Origin: Bactrocera neohumeralis
Taxonomy: Eukaryota; Arthropoda; Insecta; Diptera; Tephritidae
Reading direction: 5' to 3'
DNA: 64,000 bases
NCBI RefSeq assembly: GCF_024586455.1
Contig: NW_026089663.1
Coordinates: forward strand, 1 to 64,000
In this document: positions 44,694 to 56,882 of the stretch, piece after piece
Numbering within the stretch: the stretch's first letter is position 1
Layout of the letters: each line of letters begins with the position of its first letter
Position numbers and translations under genes: made by a program
The notes under the pieces: model-generated
Seen by the model: only the letters and a program-made list of their open reading frames with translations
Database searches by the model: none
What the model was told of the DNA's origin: nothing

Positions 44694-46720
44694 TCAGTGC
44701 CAGATTTTTTTAGTCTCTCCTAGTTGTCGGGCTTCAGTACATACAGGATTTTGTGACCTTTTTGCATGTTTCGATACCGTTTCGCGAACCATTTTTAATT
44801 GAAGATCACGATGCAGATCCGAATTTCGTATGTACCACGGGGCATTTACAATTTTTCGCAAAACTTTGTTTTGGAATATTTGCACCGCTTCGATGTACAA
44901 CGGTGCAGCGCATCATCATAGTTGAATTCCGTATGTCCAAATAGGTTTCAAAGTTTGATTGTAGACTATGATTTTATTTGATGTTGTTAAGGGTGATTTT
45001 TTATCGATCAACCAGTTTATTTTGTGGGATTTTCGTTTTAGTTGTGAAACTTTTTTTGTATATGCTCCTTCCAATTCAACTTTGCTTTATTTTTTAACGG
45101 TCGTAATGATGCAGGTATCATCTGCAAATGTGGCTAATGCGCAGTAGGCATCTCGCTAGTAAACAAAATGTATAAGAATGATTCCAGGACACTTCTTTGG
45201 GGTACACCTGTTTTTATCGTATGTAGTAGTAGTAATTTATGATTGTCCCGGCTTGTTTCTGAAGTAGCGATTGCTTAGGTGAGAGTCAACTAGATAGGTT
45301 AGATACTGTGGAAAGTGAAGTCGATTGTGGAATGTCGAAATCTAAATCCGAATTGATGAATTGGTATAAGTCCCTTTTCTTAAATTATGTTCTGAAGAAT
45401 TCTTATGATTACGGCTTCAAGTTGTTTGGACAAAATAGGCAACAGTGAGATTCGACGATATGACGAGGCCTCATGCACGCTTCTGCCAAGTTTTTATACC
45501 ATAATGAATTTAGATACCTTCCATGACAGTGGGTCGTATCTGAGACTTACGCAAGCGTTTATCATCGCGTAAGCTTTTCTATTGCTTTTCGCGTTAGATT
45601 TTTTAGTACATCAGCTGTCACCAAGTCGAGGCCGGGAACCTTTCTCGACTTACTTTTAATGATATTTCCCAATTCTTTATTTGTCGCTGGTTGGATTTCA
45701 CCCACGTATTGCGATTCTTCCGCCTTCGGTAAAGTACCATGGTACGTTTTAATTAGTTTCAGATAAACTAAGATAGATAAAAAAACTACAGCATTTTCTT
45801 CGTCGCTTTTGGCCCAGAATCCATTTGTCTTTTTGAGGGCTGTATTCGACAATATAATACCTAACATCTTTTACAGCTTTCCAAAGGGAATAATCTGCAT
45901 TTTCGCAATATAATTAGAAATGTAGAAGCGTAGTGAAATTGTTTAATTCTGTTTTATATTGAGTCAATCGATTCCTGAATAGTTTTCTCAAATGTATGAA
46001 TTTCAACTTCTGAAATATCTTGTTTTGTTATACTTACTTCAACATCAATATTTTTGTCGAGCATAACTTTGAAATACTCCCAATCCGTATGTCCATTAGA
46101 GAGATAAGGAGGTATGCCGAACTCTTTTAGATGACCATTTAGGATGAGATTTACTGGCGAATGTTTCGAATTTAAGTCCCATCCATTTTCCATGGTAATG
46201 AATGTCTTAGATTTTTGTCGAGTGATGAAAAAGTTGTGTCGGTAGGCCAGTAAGTCGGCTTACCAGTAGACATAAAGTCGCATCCATTAAACAGCTCTCT
46301 CCCCGACGGTGTCGTAACTCTTGAAAACCATTCAAAGAGTTTTGCGTTAAACTCCCCACCCATGATGCATTTTCCATGGTGTTTTGGTATAAGTTCTGTG
46401 TACAAGTCCATTTTAATATTGTGTCTATATCGCGGTAATACTTATTTTTCCGAAACTAGATTCAACCGATATGGTCGTGGTTTGGAATTCTGGGACACTT
46501 ATAGCATATTAATTTCTTCGTAATGGGGAATATTATCTCTGATAATTATGGCACTCTCCGATCTCGCATTGTAATTAGGGTGGTTCGAACAATTCGTCTT
46601 GTAGTTTCTGAATTTAACGAAAGTCTCATTGGTAAAATGGGTTTCTGATATAAGACAAATATAAATTTTGTTCAACCTGAAGTAATGAGTCTTATTCTTT
46701 TCTACGTTTGAGCAAGTCAT
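44694..46720 (-). pseudogene. Jockey-type ORF2, endonuclease and reverse transcriptase, broken
   Basis: The endonuclease reads RLNKIYICLISETHFTNETF (catalytic Glu), then GGEFNAKLFEWFSRVTTPSG, then STGKPTYWPTDTTF and a NSKHSPVNLIL segment with the final His. The RT start is EIQPATNKELGNIIKSKSRK, then PGLDLVTADVLKNL. Near 45200 GVPQRSVLESFLY-like sequence and near 45125 an FADDT-type box (read from the inverse of ATCATCTGCAAA) mark the RT core with shifts. The C-terminal frame has FQNKVLRKIVNAPWYIRNSD. Stops and shifts occur between all blocks. Confidence 0.8.
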
Positions 46721-46750
46721 TTACATTCCAGGTCATAATTTTTATCGGTT

Positions 46751-46933
46751 TCATTTTTGCAACTTACTTTTGCTTTGCTGTCGCTCTAGTTGAGTAAGAC
46801 GTTCGTGGGTAAGTTTATTCTGCTTTTCTAGCTTATTAAGCTTGTCGAGAACAAACGAGAAATTATTGGTAATATTACATTTCGAATTGGTTTGGTTTGC
46901 AGGCGTATGTGGTTGAGCTTCAGGGTTTTCCAA
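46751..46933 (-). pseudogene. Jockey-type ORF1, C-terminal scrap
   Basis: A Gln/Lys/Glu-rich segment (LDKLNKLEKQNKLTHERLTQ) that could form a short coiled coil lies directly upstream of the endonuclease on the same strand. Its assignment rests on position and composition. Confidence 0.45.
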
Positions 46934-47074
46934 AGTCCGGTTATACTTAAGCGTTTTGGTTGTTGGTTATGCGCTTTATTATTCTCGGTCTCGTTTTTAA
47001 TTTTCGAAGTTGTTTTGCCATTAGTTAAAGTATTTTGGCGATAGTTCGGTAGGTTTTGCGCAGCTTAGAGTTGT

Positions 47075-47374
47075 GTCCCATGTCACGTTAAATAATTTCG
47101 ACTATCTTGGAACCAGCATCAACCCCAATAACAACGTCAGCCTCGGTATCGAACGCAGAATACCTCTTGTCAATAGGTGATACTTCGGACTGAGTAGGCA
47201 ATTGAGAAGTAAAGTCCTCTCTCGACGAACAAAAACAAAACTCTATAAGTCACTCAATGACTGTGAGACAGGGACGATGACTACATCTGATGAGTCGACG
47301 TTACGAGTTTTTGAGAGAAAGGTTCTGCGGAAGATTTATGGTCCTTTGCGGATTGGCCACGGCGAATACCGCAA
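47075..47374 (+). mobile_element. LINE-R copy J, C-terminal fragment
   Basis: Matches FVYLGTSI-NN-VSLGIERR-type sequence from about 47090, then RSKVLSRRTKTKLYKSL and STLRVFERKVLRKIYGPLRI, stopping after HGEYR. Truncated at both sides. Confidence 0.8.
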
Positions 47375-47478
47375 TAATAATTGGAAAACAATATAAACCA
47401 ATTTTATTAAGATAACTCACATATTGTCTGTTATATGCGGTAAAAGAAAACTTTAGAATACCGTCCCAGAAATAAAAT

Positions 47479-48482
47479 GGGTATGGTCGGACATAGCCGC
47501 AGAAAACCAATAGTTTTCCAGATTTGCGTTTAAAGTTGAAAAGTACCACTATTTAAATTACGTATTTTTTGGATTTAAAATTACTTTTACACTTATATTT
47601 TAAATTTTTATGTTCACTAACATTTCATTAAATCGTTTGTACACATTCTATGAACATAATATAGTGCAAAAATGGTTTTATATCAATATTAAACTTATTA
47701 TTCAAATCTATGTATTTGACAACAATTAAAGGGTTACAGCCTGTCAAATAATCAGTGCTACCTTATCGACATCTTTTGTAAAGGAACTAAAATAAATAAA
47801 GAAAATATATTATACCCAAAAAGCATTTTTGCAGTAGTCTATGGCAAAAAATCTATTTATTACCCGCAAATGAGGTGTGTCAAGTTCGGCCGGGCTTCAA
47901 AAAAATAACCCTTGTCGGTCCAACACCATTGTGTGTCAAGTTTTTTTCGCGTAAAACTCCTGTTTTCGTTGGCGGCCTTCTGCCGCGCTTAAAAAAAAAC
48001 CCTGGTCGGTCCAACACCATTGTGTTTCAAGTTTTTTTCCGCGTAGAACTACTTTTTGTGTTGGTGGCCTTCGGCAGCGCTTCAAAAAAATAACCCTGGG
48101 CTTATCAAGTTTTTTCGCATTAAATTCCTTTTTAATAATCTCCTTGCTATTGCATTTTTGTTAGCTTGTTGAAATATATTAGTATGGTAACACTGATTAT
48201 TTGACAGTTTGCAGCTCTTTCGTTATTGTTAAGTAAATAGATTCGAACATTAAGTTAAATATTGAATTAAAACTATTTTTGCACAATATAATGTAAAATA
48301 AATGCGTACAAACGAATTAGTGAAGTGTTAGTGAACATAAAAATGAAAAATGTAAGTGTAAAATTAATTTTAAATCAAATACGTCATTCTAATAGGGGTA
48401 ATTTTCAACTTTAAGCGCAAATATCTCGACTATGTACATATATATTTTTGATCTGGAGAACCTCCTCTATCCGACCATACCC
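47479..48482. mobile_element. Foldback-type element with ~285-bp inverted arms
   Basis: The left arm 47479-47762 and the right arm 48186-48482 are inverse copies along their length with small indels. Landmarks are GGGTATGGTCGG at both outer ends, GCGTTTAAAGTTGAAAA/GCGCTTAAAGTTGAAAA, CGTTTGTACACATT/CGTTTGTACGCATT, and CTGTCAAATAATCAGTG at both inner ends. The 423-bp spacer holds a tandem repeat. No protein frame is present, so any movement would have needed an enzyme from elsewhere. Target-site duplications are not obvious. Confidence 0.8.
47876..48120 (+). repeat. ~91-bp tandem repeat in the foldback spacer
   Basis: About two and a half units. Each has CAAGTTTTTTTCGCG-like sequence, a TTGGCGGCCTTC-like stretch, then GGTCGGTCCAACACCATTGT. 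Units differ by point changes and small indels. Confidence 0.8.
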
Positions 48483-48719
48483 TGAGGTAAATGCCAGCCG
48501 GAAACTCGACAAGTTTCCTATTAGGCATATAAGGCATATAAAAAATTATTGATCTTATTAGAAAAAAATTCTCTACGAGTTTCTATAATATATCTCACAA
48601 ATTGACGGAATTTTTAATGAAAAGTTCGTAATATATATATATTTTTTTTGCAATATTTCTGTATTTATTGCAACAGGTTTTTGTTTTAAAAGCCAAAATT
48701 AGTTATAAAATCTTAAATC

Positions 48720-50600
48720 TATTTTAAACTAGACAAGCTCGAGCAAGTGATAGAGCTGTTATATACGCTCCTCTTCAGTTCGCAGGCATATTTCGTCTTT
48801 TAAGGCGTGTTTGATCGGAGGATTGTACTAAAGCATTAGCCAATAAGTTTGGGTGATCTCTGAGTTTAGATCTATATTTCAAAATGCTGTTCTTTCTTTA
48901 CGATAGGAATTCCAAGATATTTATGAATATTTTCATTACGCATTTACCATGGCGAAAAAGTGATTGTTCGATTGGAACCTTTGTATTATATCAATATTAG
49001 TTGCACAGGTTGTAGCCCACTGGTGAATGCCATATGTAAGTACATATCCGTATATCTAAATCGCTTTTATGACCGCATTGTATAAAAGCACTTTGTTATC
49101 TAGGCTAAGTTTAGAGTGTTTATTTAAAAGCCAATTTAAATTCACTCTTACTTCATACAAGTTACTTTACTAGAAGTATGTTTTCTCCACCTGAGCCTTC
49201 TACCTAGGTGAATACCAAGATAAGTTACTTCGTCTGCTTGCTCTAAAATATTCTTCATTTTTACAGCCGAGCACCTTTTTGGTCTTACCGAAAGTGTAAC
49301 ATGCTTATATTTTTTTTTTTTTACATTTATACGCCAGTTGGCTAACCATTATTCGACAGAAATTAAGTAATATTATTGATTTTATAATGTTTTATTTGTT
49401 ACGGCTCACTAAAGCAGTTGGTTGATCTGTTGTATATATTATGTATAGAGTTGGTCCTAAAACATTGCCTTGTGGTACACCAACCCTTATCGGTCGTTCA
49501 TCAGATGTCAAAACTCCTACTTTAACCATAAATTGTCTATTTTGTCAATTAGCATTTTTGTAGTAATATTATCATGTCCTGGCGATTTAAGTCTTAAAAG
49601 ACTCGAGTGACTCGTTAGCTGCGTTGGGTAAGCTGGACAGCTTAAAGTTGTTCTTTAAGCAATTAGGTTAAAATACCTTTTCCAAGTGATTAGCAAAACA
49701 ATTAGCCTTTTCCTCGCAACTTCGAGCCCAATTTCCACCCAAGTCTTGTATAGGGATATTGGAGTCAATTGGTAGCTTCATGGAATTTGGGTTTTCCAAA
49801 GGGAATTTTGCTTGCTCGAATTTGGACACACCTTCTTATATACTTACTTCGCGCTTAAGCGCTTTTTTTAATTTACGTACTGCAGATTTCAATTGAAGCT
49901 GTGTGGAAAGGAGGGATTTACCTGCCATTCTCGTCTTGCACGCCTTTTTTCATTTACAAGCTTATCTGTTTCTCTATAAATGGATTTTCTGAAACCAATC
50001 GGTTTATAGCTTTTATTAGGTGTTGCTAAGAAGCTGCGTTAGTTATTGTTTCATTGAGTTCTCTCATGCTTTTGTCAATATCTCTTCTTGTATTTATGTA
50101 TTTTGTACTAAATATGAATATGGTTACTCACGTATTTTTTATATTTTAGTCAATTCGTTTTATAAGATGTTAGACCCACTTTTGGATCTTCGAATATGGG
50201 TTATTCACATATCTTTATTAGTTCAGGAGAGTCATCAAAAGATAGGACATTTACCAACACTTGTGTTATGTGTGATTTATCTATATTTTTGAACACAGAA
50301 AATCAATTAAATCTTGTATTTTGTTACAATCATTAGGCCAATATGTCGGCTTACCAGAAAGTTATTGTGCCTATTGATTATAGTGTGATAGAGCTGTCGT
50401 CATTTCGTATTGACTAGTCGTGAGCCCCAATACATGTGTTTTGCATTGTAATCTCCACCTACTAGAAAATTATGACCTAGTGTTTCAAAAAACTCTTTGC
50501 TGTTCCACCATGTTCCTTTCCATCTGAGTAGTTTGTATCATACAGTCTAAATCCCGGTAAAAAGAAATTGTGTGCTTGAATTCCGACAGATAATTTCGTT
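48720..50600 (-). pseudogene. Jockey-clade LINE, copy J2, very decayed
   Basis: No long frame survives, but inverse reading gives ordered landmarks: GGDYNAKHMYWGSRL (endonuclease) near 50430, RVGVPQGNVLGPTLYIIYTT (RT) near 49470, and an NKVLLYN-type tail near 49090. The order shows a minus-strand LINE of the same general type as J1. Ends are approximate. Confidence 0.7.
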
Positions 50601-50681
50601 TTTAAGTCTTTATATACAGGGCAACACCTATAGTTTGCATTGCTTCAACTGTAAGGTTAACAAAGCTATAAAACTCTATAG

Positions 50682-51737
50682 AACAAGTAAGGAAGGGCTA
50701 AGTTCGGGTGTCACCGAACATTTTATACTCTCGCATGGTAAAGTGATAATCGAGATTTCATTATACGTCATTTACATATTTTTCAAATACCGTATTTTTG
50801 TAAATTTTTATTCCGCTATCATCATTGGTTCCTAATGTACTATATATTATACAGAGAAGGCATCAGATGGAATTCAAAATAGCTTTATATTGGAAGAAGG
50901 CGTGGTTGTAAACCGATTTCACCCATATTTCGTACATGTCATCAGGGTGTTAAAAAAATATTATATACCGAATTTCATTGAAATCGGTCTAGTAGCTCCT
51001 GAGATATGGTTCTTGGTCCATAAGTGCGCGGCGCCACGCCCATTTTCAATTTTTAAAAAAAGCCTGGGTGCAGCTTCCTTCTGCCACTTCTTCCGTAAAA
51101 TTTAGTGTTTCTGACGTTTTTTGTTAGTCGGTTAACGCACTTTTAGTGATTTTCAACATAACCTTTGTATGGGAGGTGGGCGTGGTTATTATCCGATTTC
51201 TTCCATTTTTGAACTGTATATGGAAATACCTGAAGAAATCGACTCGGTAAAGTTTGGTTCACATAGCTATAGTAGTTTCCGAGATATGTGCAAAAAACTT
51301 AGTAGGGGGCGGGGCCACGCCCACTTTTCCAAAACAATTGCGTCCAAATATGCCCCTCCCTAATGCAATCCTTTGTGCCAAATTTCACTTTAATATCTTT
51401 ATTTATGGCTTAGTTATGGCACTTTATAGGTTTTCGGTTTCCGCCATTTTTTGGGCGTGGCAGTGGGCCGATTTTGCCCATCTTCGAACTTAACCTTCTT
51501 ATGGAGCCAAGGAATACGTGTACCAAGTTTCATCATGATATCTCAATTTTTACTCAAGTTACAGCTTGCACGGACGGACGGACAGACGGACGGACGGACA
51601 GACAGACATCCGGATTTCGACTCTACTCGTCACCCTGATCACTTTGGTATATATAACCCTATATCTGACTCTTTTAGTTTTAGGACTTACAAACAACCGT
51701 TATGTGAACAAAACTATAATACTCTCGTTAGCAACAT
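50682..51737 (+). mobile_element. Non-coding repeat N, copy N3, 3' end missing
   Basis: Collinear with N1 and N2 from ACAAGTAAGGAAGGGCTAAG to TCGTTAGCAACAT, where the last ~20 bases of the element are replaced by LINE-R copy K. The GTCY-type microsatellite is of intermediate length (about 51566-51607). Confidence 0.65.
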
Positions 51738-53695
51738 CACCCGGTGGATGAACCTCTAGCCACAATCCGCATCAAAGCGAAGTTCTTCAAAATATCGCTG
51801 ATTTGCGGCCATGCATCGACGGAAGAGAAGGACGATGTGACCAGAGATGCCTTCTATGAGCGCTTGGAGCACACCTATGAGAGCCCCGCCGCGACATTAA
51901 AATCGTGCTTGGCGACTTTAACGTTAAAGTGGGCAAATAGGGTATCTTTGGCGCAACAGGCTGTTAATTCAGCCGCAATGGCGAAACATCCCCAAATGGA
52001 TCGGGGCTGATGGACTTCACCGGGGCCGAAATGTTGTTGTCTATTGTACTAGATTCCAGCATAAGAAAATCCATCAAGCTATGTGGCTGTCTCCGGATCG
52101 AAAAAACACCAACCGGATCGATCACGTTATGATAGACGGCAGGCACGTCTCCAGTGTTTCAGATGTGCGTGCGCCCCGAGGCCATAACATCGACTCGGAC
52201 CACTACCTTGTTGCAGCCAAGATTCGCACCCGCCTCTGTGCAGCAAAAAACACACGTCAACAAACACAAGGAAGATTCGAGAGCTGCAATCACAACAGAC
52301 AGCAGAACGATTTTCTACTCGGCTTGCACTCCTGCTCTCTGAGAGCACTCGTCAACAACTCTGTATAAGGGAACTGCAGGACGGTATCTCAAACTCCTTA
52401 CGTACAGCTGCAACCGAAACCATTGGTTTTCGGAAAATGCAAAAGAGCTGCAGGTAAGACGAGGAGTGATGTGTCGCAGCGGAGAGAAAACACACTGCCT
52501 ACTTCGCAACGTTACGATCGACCACAACACATGCGGGATGGGAAAGATACCGAGCACAGAAGAGGCAAGCGAGACGCATTTTTAGACAGAAAACGAAAGA
52601 GGTCGAAATGCGTGAGTATTAAGAGCTTGACAAGCTGGCCGCCAGGGGTAATGCTCGGAAATTCTACCAAAAGATGCGGCGGCTATCAGAATGATTCAAG
52701 ACTGGAGCATACCCTTGTAGAACCCCCAAGAGTGATTTAGTGATCGATACCCAAAGCATTCTAAATTTTTGGAGGGAACACTTCTCCAGCCTGCTGAATG
52801 GCAGTGAAAGTATAACGCGAGGGTAAAGCGAACCCAATTCCCCAATCGATGACGCTGGAGCAGACGTTCCATTGCCCGACCATGAAGAAGTTCGAATGGC
52901 AATAACCCGCCCGAAGAACAAAAAAGCGGCAGGGGCCGACGGATTGCCGGCCGAGCTATTCAAACACGGTGGCGAAGAACTGATAAGGAGCATGCATCAG
53001 CTTCTTTGTAAAATATGGTCGGACGAAAGCATGCCCAACGATTGGAATTAAAGTGTGCTATGCCCAATCCATAAAAAAGGTGACCCCACAATCTGCGCCA
53101 ACTACCGTGAGATAAGCTTCCTCAACAGCGTATTGTGTGAAAGATTAAAACCCACCGTCAACAAATTGATTGGACCTTATCAGTGTGGCTTAAGACCTGG
53201 TAAATCAACAACCGACCAGATATTCACCATGAGCTAAATCTTGGAAAAGACCCGGGAAAGAGAATCGACACACACCACCTCTCCGTCGATATCAAAACTG
53301 CTTTCAACAGCACGAAATGGAGCTCTGTTTATGCCGTGATGTCTGAATTTGGTATCCCCGCAAAACTAATACGGATGTGTAAGCTGACGTTGAGCAACAC
53401 CGAAAGCTCCGTCAGAATCGGGAAGGACCTCTCCGAGCCGTTCGATACCACATGAGGTTTCAGGCAAGGAAATTCTTTATCGTGCGACTTCTTCAATCTG
53501 CTGCTTTAGAAAATAATTCGAGCTGCAGAATTTAATCGAGCAGGTACAATCTTTTATAAGAGTGTATAGCTAGCTGCTGGCTCAACACCTGCGCCGTTAG
53601 TGCTGCTTTCTCCAGACTGGACAAGGAAACAAAGCAAATGGGTCTGGAAGTGAACGAGGATAAAACGGAATATCTCCTGTCATCAAACAAACACA
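51737..53695 (+). mobile_element. LINE-R copy K, 5'- and 3'-truncated
   Basis: It begins inside the endonuclease at the FTPVNERLATIRIKARFF region (here PVDEPLATIRIKAKFF). It continues through KDAFYERLEHTYES, SSVSDVR, the linker and the RT, ending near VNEDKTEYLLSSNK at 53695. The C-terminal tail and the 3' end are absent. Confidence 0.85.
51744..53695 (+). pseudogene. LINE-R copy K endonuclease/RT remnants
   Basis: Readable blocks are split over several frames: TEEKDDVTRDAFYERLE (51744-52010), MWLSPDRKNTNRIDHVMIDG (52081-52368), linker pieces (52423-52740) and CPIHKKGDPTICANYREISF with GLRPGKSTTDQIF (53055-53237). Motif A (SVDIKTAFNST-like) and RSGFRQG-like motif B follow with shifts. YADD is deleted: GVYSxxx sequence jumps from the LLEKI region to LNTCAVSAAFSRLD. 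Confidence 0.8.
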
Positions 53696-53989
53696 ATATC
53701 AATATCAAAATAATTATCATAATTTTATTTATATTAGCGATTGCAAATTTTTATGATGAAACATAGGTACATATATCCAAATGAAATTAAATAAGAGAAT
53801 TCAGGAAAATTGTAAACAATAACTGGCATTAACAATGATACATTTTGCTGAATTTCTTAATCAAATCAACAAGATTCCGTTTGTCTAGTTGATTTGGTTA
53901 ATAAATAAAAAAATTTGCAATATTAAACCATTTTCTTTGCTAATGAAAATGATACAAAACAGTATCACTTCATTCGATATATTTAACCC

Positions 53990-55110
53990 CTAAACCGACC
54001 GCATCAATACACCGTTTTACTATAAAACAGGAATCACACTGACAACTTGAAAAAAATTTGATATCGAACGACTTCGTAGATGGGAGTAGTCCGACGACTG
54101 CCACGCCCACAAAACTTAATTAAGAGCAAACCTGTAAAGCGACAAAACTAAGCACTACATTAAGATATAGTTAGAACTGTAATTTGGCATTGGAGATCTT
54201 TGTGGCAAGGGGCACCTTTAAACTGAAATTTTTGAGAAAGAGGGCCTGGCCCTGGCCCTGGCCTCTTATGTATGTATATGTATAATGTATATGTATCTCA
54301 AACCGGTCAAGCCAAAATAACCAAATTCGCTCAAGATGAATCTTATACGAATCTCTACCGACAGTGTGAAAGTTAATGAAATCTGATCATAACCTCGCTC
54401 ACTCCTCATATAACGGTGCACTTAAAAACTTCTAAAAGTCCGATAAATCAATATCTAAATGCGCCAGAGACATAAAATATTACGCACGAGATGGTATAAA
54501 AGAACGTAATAGGAGCCGGGTTAAAAACTGAACCGCTATATTTTAGGTGAAATCACTTATCTTGGAATCTGCTTCAATTTATACTAAATTCGTTGCATTA
54601 CATTATTTTAATATTCCTAAGTCACTCAAACTGGACGAAATCGCACTAGAAACACGCCTACTTCCCACCATATGACCAAAATTTTTTTTAAATCGAACAT
54701 TACCTGTTCAAGCCCCTGTGTAGCGAATAAATGGACCTAGTACTACCTATAGTTGACTTTTGACAGAATATATGAGTCAATGTGTGAGATATAATAATTC
54801 AGAAAAAAATTTTCCTGTTAAAAGTGTCAGTGTGCTAAAAATAGGTTGAATCGGATCAATACTTCCTTCCATTAGTCTTCATATACAAAATTTTACAAAA
54901 TACATACATTTTCGAACTTCCTAGTGACTAAATATCGGCTAATTTGTTAGTTATCTTAATACTTGTATAATTGAGAGCTCATAATTGTGTATCGTTGATC
55001 CAAAAATGGATGAAATAGGGCAAAAACTTGAGCAGCATATAACTATTATCAGGATTTTCGAACAGCCGGCTAACTATACTCCATATAATGTGGCTGAGGA
55101 CGAACATGCT
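53990..55110 (-). mobile_element. Repeat N-related element, subfamily 2, copy N8
   Basis: Internal blocks match N4 and N5: ACTGCCACGCCCACAAAACT, AACTGTAATTTGGCATTGGA and TCTACCGACAGTGTGAAAGT. I cannot find the terminal hairpin segment, so its ends are approximate. A short GGCCCT triplication lies near 54245. Confidence 0.5.
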
Positions 55111-55439
55111 TCAGGATAGATTGATCGGCCTGGCGTTGCTGCACACGCATCTTGACATTGAGGTGACTGCAGAAGAAGTTCTCAAAACTTGGCCCACATG
55201 ATTTTGTTTTGTGAAATTTTTCTATTTAATACACGAACTGACTACAGTATTTTACATTGCAGTAAAATATATAACTGCCAATTTAATAGAATTTGATATT
55301 AGAAGGTCAATTACAAATTTTTCCACCATGATATTAAACTGTATGAAGACTACTATATAATTTTTTCTTTTACAATCGCACCTAGTATATTAAATGTAGT
55401 ATGTTAAAATACTAACAACAATTCTAGTCTAATTAATTA
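55111..55439. other. AT-rich intergenic, nothing recognised
   Basis: No supported feature. Confidence 0.5.
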
Positions 55440-56583
55440 GGAGAAATACCAAAAAGCTAAATGTTAATGTCGGAAGGCTTCTTGCGTTTCAACCAGATTT
55501 TTCTACCAGCAGTTTCGATTATGCTGGAGGCTTTCATACGAGTACATTCATTAACGTGCTGTCTAAGCCTCAGTTCGTGAAACTTTGCAATTTTGGAGAT
55601 TTAATTTACCACTGAATTCGTCACGGTGCAGGTCAGCAGATCTAACGTGCCAAGGAGCATTAACTAAAGTCCTTAGTACCTTATTTTGAAAGCGCTGAAT
55701 GCTGGCAATACAGCTTTGACTTGAGCAGCCCCATAGTTGGACTCCGTAGGCCCAAACTGGCTTTAGAACTTGATCATATACTAACAGTTTATTTTGAATT
55801 GATATAGTGGATTTCCTGCAAACTAGGTGGTAAAGTTTAGCAAATTTCATGTCAAGCTCACTCCTTTTTTTTGACATACTCTTTCAGTGTAACTTAGCAT
55901 CTAAGGTGATACCTAGGTACTTAGATTGTTATGATGAGGTATAGGAATATTATTTATATTTGGTGTCATTTAATTTGATGCGCCACTTAGCAATTGCGTT
56001 GATTGCTGTCTGCACTCATCGAGCAGATATTGAAGTTGACTTTCCAGCTGCTAACAAAGCTGTGTCATCCGCAATTGCTGCTGTCAAATAACTAGAGTCA
56101 GATGTGAGGTCACTGGTAAAAAGCAAATAAAGGATTGGCTCCAACACGCTTCCCTGGGGAACACCCGCTTCTATCGGTTGCAACTTTGAGTATGCATCCT
56201 CTTGTTTAATGCGGAAGTATCTATCTTTAAAGTAAAAAGCAATTATTTCTTAAAATTATTCGAGTAGCATGCATTTCAATTTGAGCAGCAGACTCGAATG
56301 CCAAACTTTGTCAAAAGTTTGAGACAAATCCAAGAAGCCGCCGTACAAACGTTCTTTTTATCAATTGTGTTTTCAACGAAATTAACAATTCGGTGTACCT
56401 GGTCAATTGTTGAATGGTGATCACGGAAGCCGAATCGATGTATTGGTATGAAGTGTTTATGAATGATTATCGGTTTGATCCTATTTATGAATACATTCTC
56501 AAAGCGTTTAGATAAAGCTGGCAGCAGCGAAATTGGTTTTTGTGATGTAACGTCGTGTACTGGTTCACCCGGCTTAAGTATCA
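55440..56583 (-). pseudogene. Jockey-clade LINE, copy J3, RT and C-terminal region
   Basis: The RT start reads ILKPGEPVHDVTSQKPISLL then PALSKRFENVFINRIKPII and RFGFRDHHSTIDQVHRIVNF at 56276-56584. Downstream, inverse reading gives the QGSVLEPIL-type block near 56140. The tail at 55563-55877 has LLVYDQVLKPVWAYGVQLWG, then RFQNKVLRTLVNAPWHVRSA. It is cut at 56583 exactly where the TIR element at 56584 begins, so the endonuclease and ORF1 are missing. Confidence 0.8.
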
Positions 56584-56808
56584 TTACACTGGCCTACACT
56601 CATTTTGGTGCCTAAGACTTTATACCTGATTTTGGATGTATTTTGTGAGTTGATACGAGAAAACAGGTCACATTTTCCATATCAGACATAAGAAAGAAGA
56701 AAAAAACATCTAGTAGCGGGAATGTGGCTCATCCCACCTACTATACCGACTGCTGATGCGCACAGAGATGAACCAAACCAAACAATTTTTTGTTGTAGGC
56801 CAGTGTAA
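56584..56808. mobile_element. 225-bp TIR element (MITE-like)
   Basis: The ends are TTACACTGGCCTACA and its inverse TGTAGGCCAGTGTAA. It has no coding content. Its right half recurs at 57637-57733. Superfamily unknown. Confidence 0.7.
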
Positions 56809-56882
56809 TTTGTTTATTCACATAAATTGCCAGAAGCCAATATTTGAAACGGCTGACCTCATGCAGGATAGTACCATACAAG

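Larger units (their letters stand above)
44600..46990 (-). mobile_element. Jockey-clade LINE, copy J1, decayed
   Basis: Minus-strand pieces appear in canonical order: the end of ORF1 (46751-46933), AP-endonuclease (46172-46720), RT (about 45000-45870) and the post-RT tail (44694-44900). Both ends are uncertain. The LINE-R piece copy J lies just beyond its 5' side. Confidence 0.8.
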
